This document shows, piece after piece, positions 5,039 to 7,295 of a stretch of 7,295 bases of DNA (position 1 is the first letter of the stretch; each line of letters starts with the position of its first letter). The DNA is from an uncultured Lachnospiraceae bacterium (GTDB taxonomy: Bacteria; Bacillota_A; Clostridia; Lachnospirales; Lachnospiraceae), in assembly GCA_902783205.1 (NCBI GenBank), contig CACZQE010000342.1, forward strand, positions 1 to 7,295. Reading direction: 5' to 3'. Position numbers and translations under genes: made by a program. The notes under the pieces were generated by a model. That model did no database searches. It worked only from the letters and a program-made list of their open reading frames with translations, and was not told the DNA's origin.

Positions 5039-7295
5039 TTGAAAGAGTATGGAGTAAACGAACTTCGTAAAATGTTTCTCGATTTCTTTGAGAGCAAGGG
5101 ACATCTGATCATGCCCAGCTTCTCACTGGTGCCCCATAATGATAACAGCCTGCTTCTGATCAATGCAGGTATGGCACCCTTAAAGCCTTATTTCACAGGA
5201 CAGGAGATTCCGCCCAGAAAGCGGGTTGCAACCTGTCAGAAATGTATCCGTACAGGCGATATTGAAAATGTAGGAAAGACAGCCCGCCACGGTACATTCT
5301 TTGAAATGCTGGGCAATTTTTCCTTTGGTGATTACTTTAAGAAGGAAGCGATCGCCTGGTCCTGGGAATTCCTGACTGAGACAGTCGGTATGGATCCCGA
5401 CCGCCTCTATCCTTCCGTATATCTGGAGGATGACGAAGCATTTGCCATCTGGAGAGACGATATCGGTATCGCACCCGAGCGTATTTTCAAGTTCGGCAAG
5501 GAAGACAACTTCTGGGAGCATGGCGCAGGACCCTGCGGCCCCTGTTCGGAAATCTATTTTGACCGCGGGGAAAAGTACGGATGCGGCAGCCCCGACTGTA
5601 CCGTAGGATGCGATTGCGACCGTTATATCGAGATCTGGAACAATGTCTTTACCCAGTTTGACAATGACGGCCATAACAATTATACACTTCTGGAGAATAA
5701 AAACATCGATACAGGCATGGGCCTTGAACGTCTGGCAGTTGCTGTACAGGGTGTGGATTCCATCTTCGACGTGGATACCCTCCGCGCCCTGAGAGATAAG
5801 GTCTGCGAGATCGCAGGCAAGGAGTATAAGGCCAGCGAGCAGGATGATGTATCCATCCGTCTGATCACGGACCACATCCGGTCCGCGACCTTTATGATCT
5901 CCGACGGAATCATGCCCTCCAACGAGGGAAGGGGCTATGTGCTCCGCCGTATCATCCGCCGGGCGGCCCGCCACGGACGAATCCTTGGCATTGAGGGCGA
6001 GTATCTGGCAGAGCTGAGCAAGACCGTGATCGAAGGATCCAGAGACGGATATCCCGCACTGGAGGAAAACAGAGACTTTATCTATAATGTGATCATCCAG
6101 GAGGAGAGGAAATTCAACCAGACCATCGACCAGGGTCTCGTGATCCTTTCCGGTCTGATCGATGACATGGCAAAGAGCGGCGGCAAGGTCCTTGACGGTG
6201 CCGATGCATTTAAACTCTATGACACCTACGGATTCCCCATCGATCTGACAAGGGAGATTCTGGAGGAGCAGGGCTATACCATCGATGACGAAGGCTTCAG
6301 TGCACTGATGCAGAAGCAGAGAGAGACAGCCAGAAGCAGAAGAAAAACAAGCAATTACATGGGAGCGGACGCAACGGTTTATGATGAGATCGACGCATCC
6401 GTCACCAGTGACTTTGTCGGCTATGACCACATGGATTATGAATCCGAAATCGTCGTACTGACCAATGAATCCGAGATCACAGGCGCCCTTACTGACGGCG
6501 AGATCGGAACCATCCTGGTTAAGGAGACTCCTTTCTATGCTACCAGCGGCGGACAGAATGCGGATACAGGCCTGATCCTCGGAAAAGACAGTATATTTGA
6601 GGTAAAGGATACCATCAAGCTGCGGGGCGGCAAGATCGGCCACGTTGGCCTTGTGACCAAGGGCATGTTCAAGACGGGCGATACCGTAACACTTTCCGTG
6701 GATGCACATCAGAGAACAGCCACCATGAAGAATCACAGTGCGACCCATCTGCTTCAGAAAGCGCTGCAGGAAGTACTTGGTTCTCATGTAAGACAGTCCG
6801 GTTCCTACAATGACAAAGACAGACTCCGTTTTGACTTCTCGCATTTTGCGGCTATGACGCCCGAGGAGCTTGAGAAGGTTGAAAATATGGTCAATGAGAA
6901 GATTGCCGAAAGCCTTCCCGTACAGACCGATATCATGACGGTGGATGAAGCCAAGAAGACAGGGGCGGTTGCCCTTTTCGGAGAGAAGTACGGCGAGAAG
7001 GTCCGTGTCGTATCCATGGGCGATTTCTCCAAGGAGTTCTGCGGCGGAACCCATGTGGATAATACAGGCAGGATCCGCCTCTTTAAGATCGTTTCCGAAA
7101 CAGGTGTGGCAGCCGGCGTGCGCAGGATCGAGGCCCTGACCGCCGACAATGTGCTGGCATACTACGCAGATCTGGAAAAAGACCTGATGGAAGCAGCCCA
7201 TGCGGCAAAGGCAGAGCCTTCAGCCCTGGCTGAGAAGATCCACAGCCTGCAGGCACAGATCAAGACTCTTACTGCGGAAAATGACAAGCTCAAAG
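5039..7295 (+). CDS. alaS: Alanyl-tRNA synthetase AlaS (3' end outside window)
   Basis: AlaRS charges tRNA-Ala with alanine in the cytoplasm and clears mischarged serine and glycine in its editing domain. The window holds 752 codons of roughly 870-880 expected. The class II catalytic core is recognisable from ELRKMFLDFFESKGH (8-22), RHGTFFEMLGNFSFGDYF (83-100), GAGPCGPCSEIYFD (162-175) and DTGMGLERLA (224-233). A cysteine-rich loop (C182, C187, C191, C193) lies between these. The tRNA-recognition region includes SNEGRGYVLRRIIRRAARHG (294-313). The editing domain has FYATSGGQNADTG (499-511) and the zinc ligands H566 and H570 (NHSATHLL) plus C668 and H672 (CGGTH). From about residue 705 a helical linker begins, and the C-terminal C-Ala domain is cut off. 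It starts at TTG, read as formylmethionine, behind AGGAGG. No promoter fits between it and the upstream terminator. Confidence 0.98.
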   Translation, partial: MKEYGVNELRKMFLDFFESKGHLIMPSFSLVPHNDNSLLLINAGMAPLKPYFTGQEIPPRKRVATCQKCIRTGDIENVGKTARHGTFFEMLGNFSFGDYFKKEAIAWSWEFLTETVGMDPDRLYPSVYLEDDEAFAIWRDDIGIAPERIFKFGKEDNFWEHGAGPCGPCSEIYFDRGEKYGCGSPDCTVGCDCDRYIEIWNNVFTQFDNDGHNNYTLLENKNIDTGMGLERLAVAVQGVDSIFDVDTLRALRDKVCEIAGKEYKASEQDDVSIRLITDHIRSATFMISDGIMPSNEGRGYVLRRIIRRAARHGRILGIEGEYLAELSKTVIEGSRDGYPALEENRDFIYNVIIQEERKFNQTIDQGLVILSGLIDDMAKSGGKVLDGADAFKLYDTYGFPIDLTREILEEQGYTIDDEGFSALMQKQRETARSRRKTSNYMGADATVYDEIDASVTSDFVGYDHMDYESEIVVLTNESEITGALTDGEIGTILVKETPFYATSGGQNADTGLILGKDSIFEVKDTIKLRGGKIGHVGLVTKGMFKTGDTVTLSVDAHQRTATMKNHSATHLLQKALQEVLGSHVRQSGSYNDKDRLRFDFSHFAAMTPEELEKVENMVNEKIAESLPVQTDIMTVDEAKKTGAVALFGEKYGEKVRVVSMGDFSKEFCGGTHVDNTGRIRLFKIVSETGVAAGVRRIEALTADNVLAYYADLEKDLMEAAHAAKAEPSALAEKIHSLQAQIKTLTAENDKLK

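Noticed and set aside
5180..7201. A 673-codon open frame on the minus strand, opposite alaS
   Set aside because: It is codon-aligned with alaS on the other strand. It stays open because alaS there uses no TTA, CTA or TCA codons, whose complements are stops; its low end is the TTA codon at 5180-5182. The translation shows no family motif, while the plus frame is unmistakably AlaRS.

Overview
The window is a stretch of bacterial housekeeping chromosome, with every supported gene on the + strand. The organism is most likely an anaerobic Firmicute of the Clostridia, with Lachnospiraceae the best fit. The reasons are near-canonical AGGAGG-type ribosome binding sites, a short-form HisG paired with HisZ, an unusually long HisIE with an extra N-terminal domain, a cysteine-rich loop in AlaRS of a type I associate with clostridia, and base composition near half GC by eye. 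Species cannot be named from the sequence alone. There is no sign of mobile elements, CRISPR, tRNA or rRNA genes, or phage.

Positions 1-4801 hold the distal part of a histidine biosynthesis operon: hisZ (5' end outside the window), hisG, hisD, hisB and hisIE. The genes are packed tightly. The hisZ stop abuts the hisG start, hisD and hisB overlap by four bases, and the other gaps are 16 and 28 nt, so they are probably one transcript. HisZ-HisG makes phosphoribosyl-ATP, HisE and HisI carry out the next two steps, HisB acts late, and HisD performs the last two oxidations. hisA, hisF, hisH, hisC and the histidinol-phosphate phosphatase are not here and must lie upstream of the window or elsewhere. 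The hisIE product carries about 220 extra N-terminal residues that look like a decayed HisA/HisF-type barrel without the usual phosphate-binding loops. This is the most interesting protein feature in the window.

Positions 4785-5038 are a short regulatory interval. A good extended -10 promoter sits at the end of hisIE. It is followed by a perfect Shine-Dalgarno sequence and a 40-codon gene for an alanine-rich, single-span membrane microprotein, and then by a convincing intrinsic terminator. The terminator's U-tract ends only two bases before the alaS ribosome binding site, leaving no room for a separate alaS promoter. alaS must therefore be reached by read-through, which raises the possibility of attenuation tied to translation of the small gene. 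No T-box is evident.

Positions 5039-7295 are alaS (alanyl-tRNA synthetase), starting at TTG and running off the window after 752 codons. The catalytic, tRNA-recognition and editing domains are present and the C-terminal domain is cut off.
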